From positions 34,739,233-34,803,232 of the forward strand of contig JAKSZU010000004.1 of NCBI GenBank assembly GCA_026018925.1: a stretch of DNA of 64,000 nucleotides. Direction: 5' to 3'. The notes below the pieces were generated by a model that saw only the letters and a list, made by a program, of their open reading frames with translations, ran no database searches and was not told the DNA's origin. The first letter of the stretch is position 1. Each line of letters begins with the position of its first letter. Below, piece after piece: positions 11,300 through 22,440 of this stretch. The stretch is from Tupaia tana (lineage: Eukaryota; Chordata; Mammalia; Scandentia; Tupaiidae). Position numbers and translations under genes: made by a program.

Positions 11300-11578
11300 T
11301 ATTTATTTATTTATTTTTTAATTTAATTTAATTTTTTTGAGAGGTTTTTGCTATAGAGCGCGTACGCTCGCCAGAAAGACAGAGAGATAGAAAGCGAGAA
11401 ATCACCCCCCAGGGGAGATGGCTATGCCACAATCCCTTCTCCTCCATTCTCCTCTCGGGATCCTGTGTATGCACGCATGCGTGTCCGGTGTGAGTTTAAG
11501 CCACCGGGTTCGGGACTCGAACCATGGTCGGCTACATGGGAGTCCAGTGACATAGCCGTTACACTAACTGCTGGTCAC
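11300..11578 (-). mobile_element. tRNA-derived SINE A in an L2
   Basis: A 17-bp TSD, TGTAGTCAACATTTATT, at 11283-11299 and 11579-11595. The tail on this strand is (TTTA)n. The head on the minus strand starts GTGACCAG, one change from GGGACCAG. Confidence 0.93.
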
Positions 11579-11720
11579 TGTAGTCAACATTTATTGGGCA
11601 CTTATGAAATGCCTGACACCATGCTAGGTCCTTGGGATATCCAGACAAAGAAGACAGCCAGTGTCATGAGACAACTCTCTCTCTGGGGTTGGGCAGAAGG
11701 TAGGGTTCATACTGAATGAA
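11579..11720 (+). repeat. L2 fragment, right part after SINE insertion
   Basis: Reads 'aacatttattgggcacttat', 'gaaatgcctgacaccatgct', 'tccttgggatatccagaca'. The left part is reduced to the TSD copy at 11283-11299. Confidence 0.7.
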
Positions 11721-11849
11721 CAGGAAAGGGGGGGATAGGCTTTCTACTTGGTAAAATTGAGGCTACATCATGAAAGTGTTCTTAGACTATTAAGTCATTG
11801 ATTATTAAACATTTTTATCTATCTATTTATTTAGATTTCCATGTTTTGA

Positions 11850-12046
11850 ATTGGGAGCCTGAGGCTGGCCTGGGTAAGAAAGTGAGACCCTGTTTTTTTT
11901 TTTTTTTTTGTTGTTGTTGTTGTTGTTTGTTTTTAAAAAACCAAGCATGAGGGCAAACACCTACAGTCGTAGTTGGGAGACTGAAGCAGGAGGATCATAC
12001 TCCAGCAATACCCTGTATTAAGGGTATTAACATTAAGAAAAAAAAA
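11850..12046 (+). mobile_element. 7SL-derived (Alu-like) SINE fragments
   Basis: A piece with 'ggcctgggtaagaaagtgag' and 'accctg' plus a T-tract and (TTG)n, then a second piece with 'acctacagtcgtagttggga', 'gactgaagcaggaggatcat' and an A tail. Both derive from the Alu/7SL left-arm layout. Confidence 0.6.
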
Positions 12047-12104
12047 TGCAACTGCACAGACACATGTGCATGCTCACAGGTGCACACAAACCTACTTATT
12101 GGAA

Positions 12105-12300
12105 AAAAAGAGGAGGAGAATGCAAGGAAGGAGAGAGGAAAAAGGAGGAAAGAAAGAAACTAGAAAAGGGAAAGAGGAGGGCAAGTGGGATGGAGAGAGA
12201 GGAAGGAAGAAAAGGAGGATGGAGTTGGGAGTAGGAGAAGGGGAGACTAAAAGAGGGATAAATGAGAGAGAAAAGGAGGGAGGAGGGAGAGAGAAAGCAC
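12105..12300. repeat. purine-rich low-complexity tract
   Basis: About 195 bp almost entirely A/G on this strand, with a few pyrimidine interruptions. Open frames through it (Lys/Arg/Glu-rich, or Ser/Leu/Phe-rich on the other strand) are composition artefacts. Confidence 0.85.
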
Positions 12301-12323
12301 CATGAATATAGGAGGTTCTGGAG

Positions 12324-12597
12324 GGGTAATTTTTGTTTGTTTGTTTTTGAGAGGTTTTTGCTATAGGGCTCATGTGCTTGCCAGAAAGACAGAGAGAAAC
12401 AGAGAAATAGAAAGCAAGAAATCACTCCCCCAGGGGATGGCCATGCTACAATCCCTTCTCCTCCATTCTCCTCTTGGGATCTCGGGCACACACGCATATG
12501 GGCCTGGTGTGAGTTTAAGCCACCGGGTCCAGGACTCCAACTGCGGTCGGCTACATGGGAGTTCAGCGACATAGCCATTACGCTAACTGCTGGTCCC
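12324..12597 (-). mobile_element. tRNA-derived SINE A
   Basis: Full-length antisense copy from a (TTTG)n tail to the head at 12597. A short flanking repeat, CTGGAG, is at 12318-12323 and 12597-12602. The head on the minus strand reads GGGACCAGCAGTTAGCG, the variant that has lost the CTCF-like core. Confidence 0.85.
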
Positions 12598-12599
12598 TG

Positions 12600-13680
12600 G
12601 AGTGCTAAGTTTTATGGAGCCATACTACTAAGGACGAAGGAGGTCCTAAGAGGCCTGGGAAGTTTCCGGAGTGATCCTACTCTTGGCTCTGCCCAGCCCT
12701 TCGTGTTCCTTCTGCCTAACCTCTGTGACTTTATGATCTGCCCTCCCTAAAAGAGGACAAAAATAGCTCCCTGTCATCTCGTGGGGAAATGAAGTTAATA
12801 AACCTCGCGGAAAGTTTGTGCTTCTCTATGGAAATGGGACATGGAGTACCTACCTCTGCCACACACAGAGAAGCACCAGGAGGGGTCAAGTGCCCAGTCA
12901 GCGCAACCTGCTCCTTTGAGCACGCACACAGGTTCTAAAGGCAGCTTGCTTTGCACAGCCCTGACACGTTTGTTCCATTCTGGGGTGTGGCCAGGTGACC
13001 TCCAAGGGCCCAGACACTGTGTATATTTTGCATCCCTAATCAGTCTCTGCCACTCCTGACATCGAGTGTCTCAAAAGATGAATATCCAGAAATTTCTAGG
13101 TGACTGGCTATGGCCGCACACTCAGGCACTGGTACGCTGTGCTCGGTTTCCTGCAGTTTTCCACCGCGAAGGCGCTCATTGCTAGTTGCAGCCTTGCCAC
13201 GTTCATGGAGAGCTCTTTTGCCTATTGTTTTCTTTTGTGCCTTGAACTGCCCTCACCCTGTGATCCCACATTTGCATATTTATAAAGTGCAGTACATCCT
13301 ATCAAGTGCTTTCACACCGGGTTTTGTAGGAGTTTTCCAAAGGCAATGCGAACACATCCAGTTTGTAGGGGAGGGAACTGAGGCTCAGAAACGCTCAGCG
13401 TTTTGTTCGTGGTTCCTGGCATCATCAACCGGAACTGTTGAGAGCCGTACAACCAAGCTGCTTCTCAACAGGGTTGCATCACTGCTCTCCAAGATGTGGT
13501 TGTGAACTCAGAATGGCGCTCTTGGGTATGGGTTCATTGCCACCAGGAAACTCAGGCTGCATTTTCATCACCAAAGTCTAACAACAAATCTACCGCAATA
13601 GGAAGAAAAGAGATGTTTTTGCTTCCTGTACAGCTGCGGCTTTCTACTTGTTTTTGTTTTACCAAGTTCTCATTCCTTTT
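12600..13680. other. unique sequence with a small MIR core
   Basis: Mostly unrecognised. Around 13360-13420, 'gtaggggagggaactgaggc' and 'tcagaaacgctcagcg' look like a MIR core. The 131-codon plus-strand frame at 13110-13505 runs through this MIR and is not supported as a gene. Confidence 0.45.
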
Positions 13681-13735
13681 CAATTTCCTTCCTTCCTTCC
13701 TCCCTCCCTTTCTCCCTTTCTTCTTTCCTTCTTCC
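13680..13735. repeat. (TTCC)n/(CTTC)n pyrimidine tract
   Basis: Roughly 55 bp of imperfect TTCC/TCCC units. Confidence 0.85.
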
Positions 13736-13930
13736 ATGAACAGGAGAAATAGAAGGAGAGAATAAGTTCCTCCAGCAGGACTTGACACCAAGGTCCGTCC
13801 TTGAGGTTCACTCGACTCTGGATCATGGGCACACACATGCCTAATATACTCACGGGGATCTCCGAACCTTCCCAGGTGGGTCAGCTTCCCAGGGTGTCAT
13901 GTTTCACTGGTGAGCTATTATCCAGCCCCC
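13735..13930 (-). mobile_element. SINE C, old
   Basis: Contains 'tcatgaacagg'-like tail text on the minus strand, 'actctggatcatgggcacac' and 'gatctccgaaccttcccagg', and ends 'ttatccagccccc' (head GGGGGCTGG on the minus strand). Diverged. Confidence 0.5.
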
Positions 13931-14460
13931 AAATTTCTCTAGTTTCTGTATTGAATTGGATAAGGCAGTTCTGGTCCTGCTGTAAAATTGCTAAAACACT
14001 GGACTGTCACTCTTGGTTTTAAATATCAAACCAGGTAAAGGGATGGGAGGAAATTTACAGTGTTACAGAAGGGAAACACATTTAAATATCAGAGCAGACA
14101 CCATATGGCAAGTTTTTTTTTTTCCTTTAAAGATAGTGTTATTTCTTCCCTCTACATTCCTATAACCGTCTGTCACCACGTAATCCAGGACTAAGAGAAG
14201 TATCAAGGGATTTAGGATTTACTAAAATTGGTGTTACAGAAATCAACTTGTTAGACAAGGCTGTTTATACTTTAAACTAATTTTTGTGCTTTCCACTGAC
14301 TGATTTTGTTTGAAGAAACTTATTTCTAAGAGACCATGCTTACCGTTATAGAAAGGAAAAGTTAATATTAGCATATGGTTTAATTTTTTTTTGTCTGGGC
14401 ATTTGGAATTATATATCAGAGGGTAAAGTGAGTAGTGCATCTTAAAGATAAGGCACTATT
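13931..14460. other. unique AT-rich sequence
   Basis: No repeat, RNA gene or coding family recognised. Confidence 0.4.
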
Positions 14461-14724
14461 AGGACCAGCAGATGGCGTAATGGTTATGTTGGGGGACTCC
14501 CATGTAGTCAACCACAGTTTGAGTCCTGGACCTGGCAACTTAAAACTCATGCTGGGCGCATGTGTGTGCGTGCCCAAGATCCCGAGAGGCGAATGGACTA
14601 GAAGGGATTGCTGTGTGGCCATCCTCCTGGGGAGGGGGGGGTGATTTCTCCCTTTCTGTCTCTCTGTTTCTGTCTCTCTGGGTAAGCACACTTGCCCTAT
14701 AGCTAAAATCTCTCTTAAAGAAAA
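14461..14724 (+). mobile_element. tRNA-derived SINE A with intact CTCF-like head
   Basis: Sense copy. Imperfect TSD AAGGCACTATT (14450-14460) and AAGGGCAATATT (14724-14735). The central module has a G-run 'ctggggaggggggggtg'. The head keeps the GATGGCG version. Confidence 0.88.
14465..14477 (+). promoter_or_regulatory. CTCF-like core in SINE head
   Basis: Reads CCAGCAGATGGCG, matching CCASYAGRKGGCR at every position. Occupancy is inferred from the motif alone. Confidence 0.45.
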
Positions 14725-15029
14725 AGGGCAATATTGTCCCCATTCCCACAGATTAAAAAACTGAGACCTATGCTATTTATACTAATGATTATTATTTGCT
14801 TATAATAAAACATATAGAAAACTGTAGAGAAGCAGATTAAAAAGACCTGTAATCTCATGTCTAAGAGGAAACCAGTTATTATTTTTATATTCTACTTATA
14901 TTCTATTTATATACAGTATATACTAAGTTGGCATTTGACTATATATACCTATTTTGAAACATAGTTCTTAAAAATTTAAATAGATCACTAACGTTTCCTC
15001 ATGTTATAATTTTTTTTATTCATTCAACA

Positions 15030-15255
15030 AATAATAATAGCTAACATCTAACATGACCTTTTCTGTATACACTGTTCTGTGCATATTATGAAGAGTAACT
15101 CATTAATCCTCACTAGGGCCCTATAAGGTGGTAGTATTATCCTCACTTTACAGAGGAGGACACTGAAGTCCAGTGGCGTGATGTAACCTGCAAGGTCTTA
15201 CGGTTGGAAAGAGGCAGAGCCAGAATGGACACTGGTACAGTGGCTTCTCTGCCCT
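15030..15255 (+). repeat. MIR, nearly full length
   Basis: Has 'aataatagctaacatctaac', 'taactcattaatcctcacta', 'ctttacagaggaggacactg', 'ggcagagccagaatgg' and 'tggcttctctgccc' in MIR order. Confidence 0.8.
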
Positions 15256-15259
15256 CCCA

Positions 15260-15944
15260 GGATCTAGGCTGGTGTGCAGTAAGCTAGCTACCCTCCCTGA
15301 TGGAGAATGGGGTCTTCCTGGTTTGGGGAATGGCAGTGACTCCTACTTGACATGTGGGCCATCCACTTAAGGTTCTACGGCCAGCAGATCTTACGCCAGC
15401 AAGGACTCTGAAGCAGCAGTTGACACCTATAGGTTTGCAAAGGTTCTAGTGCAGCAACTCTACCCTTGGCCTCAAGCACTGTTGGCCGGCTCCCCTTTAT
15501 CCACAGTTGACACTTCTTTACCAAGTCAGTATTTCGTGTAGTAACTGTAGTAGTGGATGTAATACCGTTATGCTCAAAAACCTGGAATGCTCCTTGATAA
15601 GTCTGGGGATTTCTAATCAAATAGACTCAGTAAAAAAAAAAAAGAATGCCACTTTTCAGATTCCAAGAATGTCTTTAATTATACTTGAGAAGACTTTGTC
15701 TTAAATCAATGAACAGGGTCTGACTCTAAACAACAAAAACAAAAAATTTTAATTCCAAAGACACCCCCAGATAGCTACTTTCCTTGATTTTAAGGTAAAA
15801 ATCTTTATCAATTTGTTTTTATGCAGGGCACAAAATGAAGCTTTTAAATGATGTATTTTGCTTCTTTGGATCAACATAATCCACCTTATAAGGAGCATAC
15901 ACACTTTTGTCCATCATTTAATAATGAATAGAAATCCTTTTAGA
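15260..15944. other. unique sequence
   Basis: No recognised feature except a short A-tract near 15631. Confidence 0.4.
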
Positions 15945-16080
15945 TGGAGAGTCTACTGGGCACTAGACACGCTAGACAAGCCCTGACCTAGAAACTCACA
16001 GTCCAGTGAGGAAGACAGGTGTGTGAAGAGTCACAATGCAGGGCCTGCAGTGCCAAAGAAAGCACAGTGGAAGAAGGTGG
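15945..16080 (+). repeat. L2 3' fragment
   Basis: Pattern 'gtctactgggcactagacac', 'gccctgacctagaaactcac', 'agtccagtgaggaagacagg' follows L2. Confidence 0.6.
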
Positions 16081-16387
16081 AGTGTGCAGGCGGGATAAGA
16101 AAGATCTTTATCTGGTGTGATCTTATGGACACATTCAAACTATGATGTATACAAGTTCTATTTTCAAGGATTAGACTTGAAGGCTTTTCTGTAGGTATAG
16201 GAAAAGAACGAAATCCCCAATGTTTCAGAAGTTCTTCATGTATTTCTAGTGAAAGGAAAAGAAGGAAGAATTGTCATATACAAAGTTTCAAATGTAATTC
16301 ATAGAGTTTCACATGAATTCATGGAAACAACAGTAACCAGGGAAACTCCCCATTCTCTGTTTAGTCAGACCTGAGCAGAAATTAGAC

Positions 16388-16684
16388 CTTTTTTTTTTTT
16401 TAAACTGCTGGAGGACAAGTATACTCATCAGAGGAGAGAAAGAGTGAGGGAGAGAGAGAGCCAGAGAGAATGAGAGAAAGCATCCCCGCTAATGGGATGT
16501 GGTAACTCCACCCTCCTTTTCCCCCTATTTTTCTATCCTGGCAGGATTTTGGATATGTACGCTCATGTTCTTGACATGTTTTTCAAGCCACAATGTCTGG
16601 GACTTACAGGATATGTATGCTCATGTTCCTGACATGTTTTTCAAGCCACAATGTACTGTGGCCACTGTGCTACAGGGCCAGCCT
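16388..16684 (-). mobile_element. SINE B with internal tandem duplication
   Basis: Antisense copy from the T-tract (16388) to the head near 16684. A segment starting GGATATGTA is repeated 58 bp apart (about 16551-16596 and 16609-16654, near-identical), duplicating the region next to the tRNA-like part. The duplication is absent from the other B copies here. Confidence 0.75.
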
Positions 16685-16690
16685 GACTTC

Positions 16691-16929
16691 TTTTCTTTTT
16701 TTGGGGGGAAGGGTTAGTGGCGGTTACCATAGGGCATGCGTGCTTGCCTGAGAAAGACAGAGAGAAACCGAGAAATCGCCCCTTAGGTGAGATGGCTACA
16801 GTCCTTTTGGGATTTGGGGCATGCCCACACATGCACCTCGTGTGATTTTCAAGCTGCTGGATCCAGAGCTCAAACTTCAGTCAGTGTGTGGGAGTCCAGC
16901 ATCTTAACCACCATGCCACCTGCTAGCCC
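16691..16929 (-). mobile_element. SINE B, inserted beside another SINE B
   Basis: Imperfect TSD CCTGACTTC (16682-16690) and CCTGACTTT (from 16930). It inserted right at the head end of the neighbouring B copy, giving two same-orientation SINEs in series. Confidence 0.75.
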
Positions 16930-17117
16930 CCTGACTTTTTCTTTAAATCAATAGAGCTGTATTAATGCAGTGCTGGATATGTAACAGGAGCTTAGGGATT
17001 ATTGCTGTCTGGCAAGTGGCACGTGTGGTTGAGAGTACCATGGACTGGGAGTTAAGAGATATGGGTTTTAAATCTAGCTCTGTCTCTAGCCTTGGCTGTA
17101 ACACAATCCACATCCAG

Positions 17118-17660
17118 CTGTGAGTTACAGAGATGTGAAAAATACTGGCTTAAAAAATTATGGAGAAACTGATAGAATAAAAATCCGCAGCCATCTAGTT
17201 TGTACTTTGTTAAAACTTAACATTTTGCTTTTTCTGCTTCTGTACAAAAGCTTGAGCAATCTTCATGGTAAACAGCCCAAAACCCCCTACCAGATACCCT
17301 TCCTCCCTGAGCTAACTTTGTTGCAATCCTGAGCTGACTTTGTTACAACGTCTGCAAAATGTTCTTGTAAGTGGTTAGCAGTTTCGAGGTCTCTGCAACC
17401 CAAACTGTAAAAAGTCCCTTATCTGACTTCCTCATTCCAGACCCCCAAACCCCCACTTCCTAGGCTTTATAATGCCAAAGGCTCCCTTGCTGGGGGCTTG
17501 AGCTCGCAAGTCTGACAAGACTGTGAGTGAGGCCCTGGCATGCCAGCAATAAAACCTCTTGTGCTTTGCATCAAGAACCTACTGTTGTGGTTGTTTGGGG
17601 CTGTCGTAAACTGACTGGACTTTAGGTGGTCCGGCATAGCGCCGTTCGGCCTAACAAAAC
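17118..17660 (+). mobile_element. solo LTR, gammaretrovirus-like (class I) type
   Basis: LTR-like organisation: a U3-like upstream part, TATA-like TTTATAATG at 17466-17474, AATAAA at 17548-17553, then 'gtgctttgcatcaagaacct' and a U5-like 'tgttgtggttgtttggggct'. No gag, pol or env follows, so it is a recombined solo LTR. Exact ends and TSD are uncertain. It is better preserved than the MLT elements. Confidence 0.65.
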
Positions 17661-17699
17661 TCATTTAATTTTCTCATGCGATGAAAAGTCAAGGTGAGC

Positions 17700-18100
17700 A
17701 GTAGAGAACTTTCCATCCCATAATGTCTTCTGGGACCTAGAGGTGTTTCCGGTTCCCCTCAATTGCTCTTTAGTGTCCACTTGTCATCTTGTAGTCATAA
17801 GGTGGCTGGTCCGCCTCTGCCTCATGTCTGTGTTCTTGACAGAAAGAGGGGTTAGGCAAAAGTGTGGGCACAACTGCAACAGTTCCATTGGAAAAGCTTG
17901 CTCAGAAACCCTCTAGTTTCTTCCAAGTTTGTCTCTTTGACCAAACTGTGTCACATAGTCACCCTCAGTTGCAAAGGATGTAGAAAAAGTTTTAGAGGTG
18001 AACACATTGCTGACCCCAGTAACATTGGGGTTCTGCCAAGGATAGGGAAAAGAGAGACTAGATATTGGATAGGAATTGAACAACTGCCATATTAGCTGTA
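17700..18100. repeat. old interspersed repeat, family not named
   Basis: Contains 'actgtgtcacatagtcaccc', 'tcagttgcaaaggatgtaga' and 'cagtaacattggggttctgc', blocks that recur together in many mammalian genomes. I recall the pattern but not its family name. Confidence 0.4.
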
Positions 18101-18134
18101 AAAATAAATGAACCAAATCAGTGGTTAGCTACTG

Positions 18135-18159
18135 TTTTTTTTTTTTTTTTTTTTTTTTT
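18135..18159. repeat. T homopolymer
   Basis: About 25 T. No recognisable retroposon body follows, so it is not clearly a tail. Confidence 0.85.
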
Positions 18160-18303
18160 ACTGTGACTTCCCTCTCTTTCTTCATTAAGTCTTCATAAAA
18201 TTATATCTATATAAAGTATATTTAGGTGAAGTTGGAATGAGGGTGCCAGGATTATTTATCCCTTCTTACCCTCTTTTTGATGATGTCATTAATTTGTAAT
18301 GTA

Positions 18304-18372
18304 TTTGGTTGTCTATAAAGTCATGATATATTTTTCTATGCAAAATGAGTCATGACTTTCCCAAGAACCCAA
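18304..18372. mobile_element. palindromic mariner-like MITE, copy 1
   Basis: Terminal inverted repeats: left 'tttggttgtctataaagtca', right end 'tttcccaagaacccaa'. TA flanks on both sides (18302-18303, 18373-18374). The short centre 'tttttctatgcaaaa' is shared with the other copies. Confidence 0.8.
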
Positions 18373-18744
18373 TAGTTGGGTTCACTTGTTTAGTGAACAA
18401 ATTCCATTTCAGGTCTATTTTTATTCATCCTTTCCATTTTATTTATTTACTTATATATGCACCTCCTTATGTATAAAACATTAATATGGTATTAAAAGTC
18501 AGAATCGTATAGAAAAGAATATCAAAGACACACCCCCTCCTCATCCTTTTGCCCTGTTCCCACCCTTTCTTAATTTCCACCTCATTCCTACATGCCCCAC
18601 TACACACCCTACTCCCGTGAGGCAGTCTCATTAGTTTCTGGTTTGATCTTTTGTATTTCATTTTGCACGAAAGTGCAGAGATATATTTATATATTTCTCC
18701 CTGTGTTTCTCCTTTTTTTATTACACAACAAATAGCTTATTATA

Positions 18745-18821
18745 GTGGGTCATCTGAAAAGTCATGATGCATTTTTGCTTAGAAAACAGAAAACCATGCC
18801 ATGACTCTTCCGACGACCCAA
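18745..18821. mobile_element. palindromic mariner-like MITE, copy 2
   Basis: Left 'gtgggtcatctgaaaagtca', right 'gactcttccgacgacccaa'. Left flank TA, right flank CA (a decayed TA). It lies about 370 bp from copy 1. Confidence 0.85.
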
Positions 18822-18849
18822 CAGATACTCTCTTATACTTGAGGCTCTG

Positions 18850-19405
18850 TGCAGGTAGTTGTAAGAAAGGAAGATAGTGAAACTAGAGAGAGAGACAAAT
18901 GCACTGTAAGAAAAGTAAACCAAGGATTACAGGGTAGGACCCTCTCTACTGCGGAAAGGCTTTGCAGAGCAGGCTATATTTGAGTAGGGTCTTGAGAATG
19001 GACAGTATTGCAGGGAAAAGAGGAATTTTTCTAGAGGTTGGAAGAGGAGAATAGCGAGGGACTAGTTGGATGATAGGGAAGAGAGTCCAGGTCAGGGACA
19101 TCAGTCCAGAGGAGGCCATGAATGTCCAGCTGAAGAATATGACTCTTTAGGGAGGAATGTGACAAGATTACAGTTCTGCAGGAAGTGAAACCTGAGTGGT
19201 GTGTGCGATTCCAGGTTTATGGCGTTTGCGGAGAAAGTAGACCTCATCCAGTGATTCGTTTTGAACTGACACTATGTCAACATGTTAAGAGAGCAAAACT
19301 GAGGCCCTGATAAATAAAGGACCCTCTGAAGGTCTCATAGGCAAGAGTTGGCAGAACTGGGAATAGCCATGTCCTTGACTCACAGTTCACGCCTCTTTCC
19401 TTAGA
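18850..19405 (+). repeat. L2-like text followed by MIR
   Basis: 18850-19230 resembles the L2 region upstream of its 3' end ('gggtcttgagaatggacag', 'gattacagttctgcaggaag'). 19240-19405 is MIR-like ('gcaaaactgaggccctgata', 'ggtctcataggcaagagttg'). Confidence 0.5.
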
Positions 19406-19547
19406 ATCTAAGAGGTCAGAGAATGGCCCAGTGCTTCTTCAGACCTGGCATTTGTTTCCTTTGCCAGTTTGTGTTTGGGCCTTTTAATTCATTTAACTCC
19501 AAATACCTAAATGCAACCAGATGAATGGGGATGTTAAACCAGCCTGT

Positions 19548-19885
19548 TATTGTACAGGTTGAATTGTGTCCCTTCTTCCTTTTTCCCTAATTTGTATATT
19601 GTAGCCCTAATCCAGTACCTTAAAAAATAAATGTAGTTGGAGCTAGGACCCTTAAAATGTGAGCATTAGAGAGTGTCCTAATCCAAAACTATAATGGCGT
19701 CCTTATTAGGATAGAGTGAGGCAGTCACACCTACAGAGGAAGGGTCTTGTGCAGGTATAAAGAGGAGATGGCTATTTACAAGCCGAGGAGACAGGCTGCA
19801 GAATTCAACCTGGTCTACATCTTGATCTCAGACTTCTAGCCTCTAGAATTGTGAAAAAATAAATTTCTGTTGTTTAGGCCTCACA
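19548..19885 (+). mobile_element. MLT1-type MaLR LTR, near complete
   Basis: From 'tgtacaggttgaattgtgtc' through 'gtgtcctaatccaaaact', 'gaggagatggctatttac' to 'cttctagcctctagaattgt' and the AATAAATTTCTGTTGTTTAG end. Matches the MLT1A/B order over its length. Confidence 0.82.
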
Positions 19886-19889
19886 CATC

Positions 19890-20583
19890 AATTCATAGCC
19901 TTAACCTGCTCTTTGGGCTCGTGATGGGGGGCATCTCACATCAGATCTGGTGTTTTATCTTCTGTTTTGGTAGCTCCTCAAACTTCCAGTTGCTAAGAGC
20001 CCTTGCTGGGCCCTAGCTTATGTCATCCATTCAGCCACTTTGCATCAGAGGCCAGAGCATCATAGAAAAGAGCTGTCCTAGTGCGGCGGACAGAGAGAGC
20101 AGGTCAGGACCCTGGTGGAGACATCCCCTGGCCCAAATCACTTACCCTCTGGGCTCCAATGGCATAGTTACACTAAGAATCTCTAAAGCTATTACCGACT
20201 CCTAGATTTTATTAGTAACCTGGAAAGAATCTATTGGCTAGTTTTAAGTGGATATAAAGGCACTTAAAGAAAGATGGTTTTACAAATTGTATGCAGTTTT
20301 AAAATTTTTCTCTGCATCACTACAGACCTTCGTACACCCAGGATAGTAAATAGATTTTAAAATGAAGTAATGGGATTATGAGGTATTTTAATTTTCTTCT
20401 TCATGCCTTAAGTTTCTCATGTGTGGAAAAACGCATAGCTTTCTAATATAAATGGTAATGAAACAAAGGGTATGCAAGTGTATATTATTCGACATGTATA
20501 GATGTGGATGTAAATTTTAAAATAATGTGAAAATTGTAATCAAGCTGAGGGTGGAAAAAGTTATCACAAGGTATATCTTTTTT
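19890..20583. other. unique sequence
   Basis: No repeat or gene recognised. Confidence 0.4.
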
Positions 20584-20814
20584 TTGGACAGGTTTTTACT
20601 ATAGGGTGTGTGCGCTCGCCAGAGAGAGAGACAGAAAGCGAGAAATCACCCCCCTGGGGGGATGGCCACACCACAATCCTTTCTCCTCCATTCTCCTCTT
20701 GGGATCTTGGGCACATGCGCCCGGCGTGAGTTTAAGCCACTGGCTCTGGGACTCGAACCGCGGTTGACTACATGGGAGTCCAGCGACATAGCCATTACAC
20801 TAACTGCTGGTCCC
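20584..20814 (-). mobile_element. tRNA-derived SINE A, young
   Basis: TSD CAAGGTATATCTTTTT at 20567-20582, repeated from 20814. Antisense full-length copy with CpG-rich 'gcgcccggcgtgag'. Part of the central CA/CG stretch is shortened by a small deletion. Confidence 0.92.
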
Positions 20815-20819
20815 AAGGT

Positions 20820-22440
20820 ATATCTTTTTATGTGTTAAAATTTGGGTCAGGACAAAACATGACAACAAACTCACCATAATGGAAAAGTTCTTTCTGTCCT
20901 TATTCTGACTTCATCTTGGGAAGAAGGAGGTGAAAATAAGAGTTTAATTTAAAAATAAGAAAAAAAAGAAAGTGGATCCAGGAGTTATAGACATAAGCAA
21001 ATTGTCTCATAAGAAAAATGAGAAAATTTTGCTATACTTTACAGCAAATTCCTCAGTTAACAGGAATAGTGAGTTGTTTAACTCCCTACTAATTAAAATA
21101 AAATAATGCACTTGAGATTCCTGGACTATGTAGATCAAAGAATATTATAATTACGATGAATTCCTAGTCAAAGGTAATCAAAACTTCTCATTTAGAATGC
21201 CCTTAGATAATCCGGATTCCCGTCGTCATTTCCTATAGATGTTTTACAAGCACAGGTGAAATATAACGCTATAATATGGGGAAGAACAGTTCTTGGCAAA
21301 TGGGATTGCTTCAAGGCCTTTTCAAGGGCCCTATAAAAACAAACTGGTGATGTGAAACTATCCCCCTCTATGAATATTTCAGAGTAAGCTGCCTGTTCCT
21401 GCATGCCCCCAGCCTCACAGACATGAGTCCTGAAGTTCCAGACCTGTGCTTTGGTATTCATTTCAGGAGTTTTTGGTATTGATTTCAGGAGTGGTCACTC
21501 CTCCTGGGTCCTCTTTTGTAGAAAGTAAAGATCATTTTGGAAACATCTGGTTTTACCTCTGAAGCACACGTGCTATCGCAAATTGTGTGTGTGTGTTTGC
21601 AAAAGACATTTTATGTATGGCTTGCAGTGACCTTTCCAAGAATCACACACAGCTTGTGGCTATTCAGGCCTGTCCCATGGATTTTTCTTAAATGCAAACC
21701 CAGCTGTGTCAGTTCCCTTAACCCCTCCTGTGCCTGCTCAAGGTTAAGCGATGCAGTCAGCTCTTTAGTAAGTGTCCAGAGGGTAATTACCCAGATTCAC
21801 CTGGGTGGGGCTTAACCCATGGCATCCCCACCTTGTCAGCCAGAGTCACAAGGGAGATTCAGATGTACAGGAGAGGCAGAACCAGTGAAATTGCTTCCTT
21901 CTCCTGAGGTAATGTGATCTTGTCACACAATGCTTTTTGCAGAACCAATGTGCATTAGTTCTATTTTAAGGTTGTGAAATAACATTCTCCATTTTGCTTA
22001 CCATGAAGACATATGCATAAAGCAGAAAACTTCTTTAGGTTACAAACGATTTTTTTTTCTTGGTCAAAAAGTCACAGATTTTTCCCAAATCAAAATAAAA
22101 GTGAATGCCGCACCATTACTTATCCAGAGCCACAGGCTGGAGAGGAAAGTGGTGAAATTGAATTCAGGGAAGACCTGAAACAAAATGATTGACCTAGAAA
22201 CAAATATTCAGCTGTTGTTTGCTGGCTGGATTTAGGGAACCGAAGGGAAAGTAAGAGTTGTTTGAAAAACAAAGTAGTAAACTGTCAGATTATGAGTAAG
22301 TCTTTCCATAACTCTCACCCCCAGGTACTCTGGGTCATATTTAGGCTGGGAACAAAGAAATGTCTCAGTTGCAAGGGGTCCTTACCTTGCCCAGAGCATG
22401 ATGTGGTAGCAGCTGCTGGACAAGGACCAGGCGATGCCCC
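20820..22440. other. unique sequence, 1.6 kb
   Basis: No repeat, RNA or coding family recognised. It includes AT-rich stretches at 20930-21180 and a (GT)5 near 21580. Confidence 0.4.

Noticed and set aside
12096..12578. 160-codon minus-strand open frame
   Set aside because: Made of a SINE A copy joined to a pyrimidine-rich low-complexity tract.
13110..13505. 131-codon plus-strand open frame with arginine-rich start
   Set aside because: Runs through a MIR core and has no recognisable domain. Length is within chance for this GC content.
17118..17664. Search for retroviral gag, pol or env beside the solo LTR
   Set aside because: No open frames or motifs of these genes on either side; the LTR stands alone.
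18135..18159. Poly-T run as a transcription terminator
   Set aside because: In a mammalian intergenic region a bare T25 is a homopolymer or retroposon-tail remnant; no pol III gene lies directly upstream.
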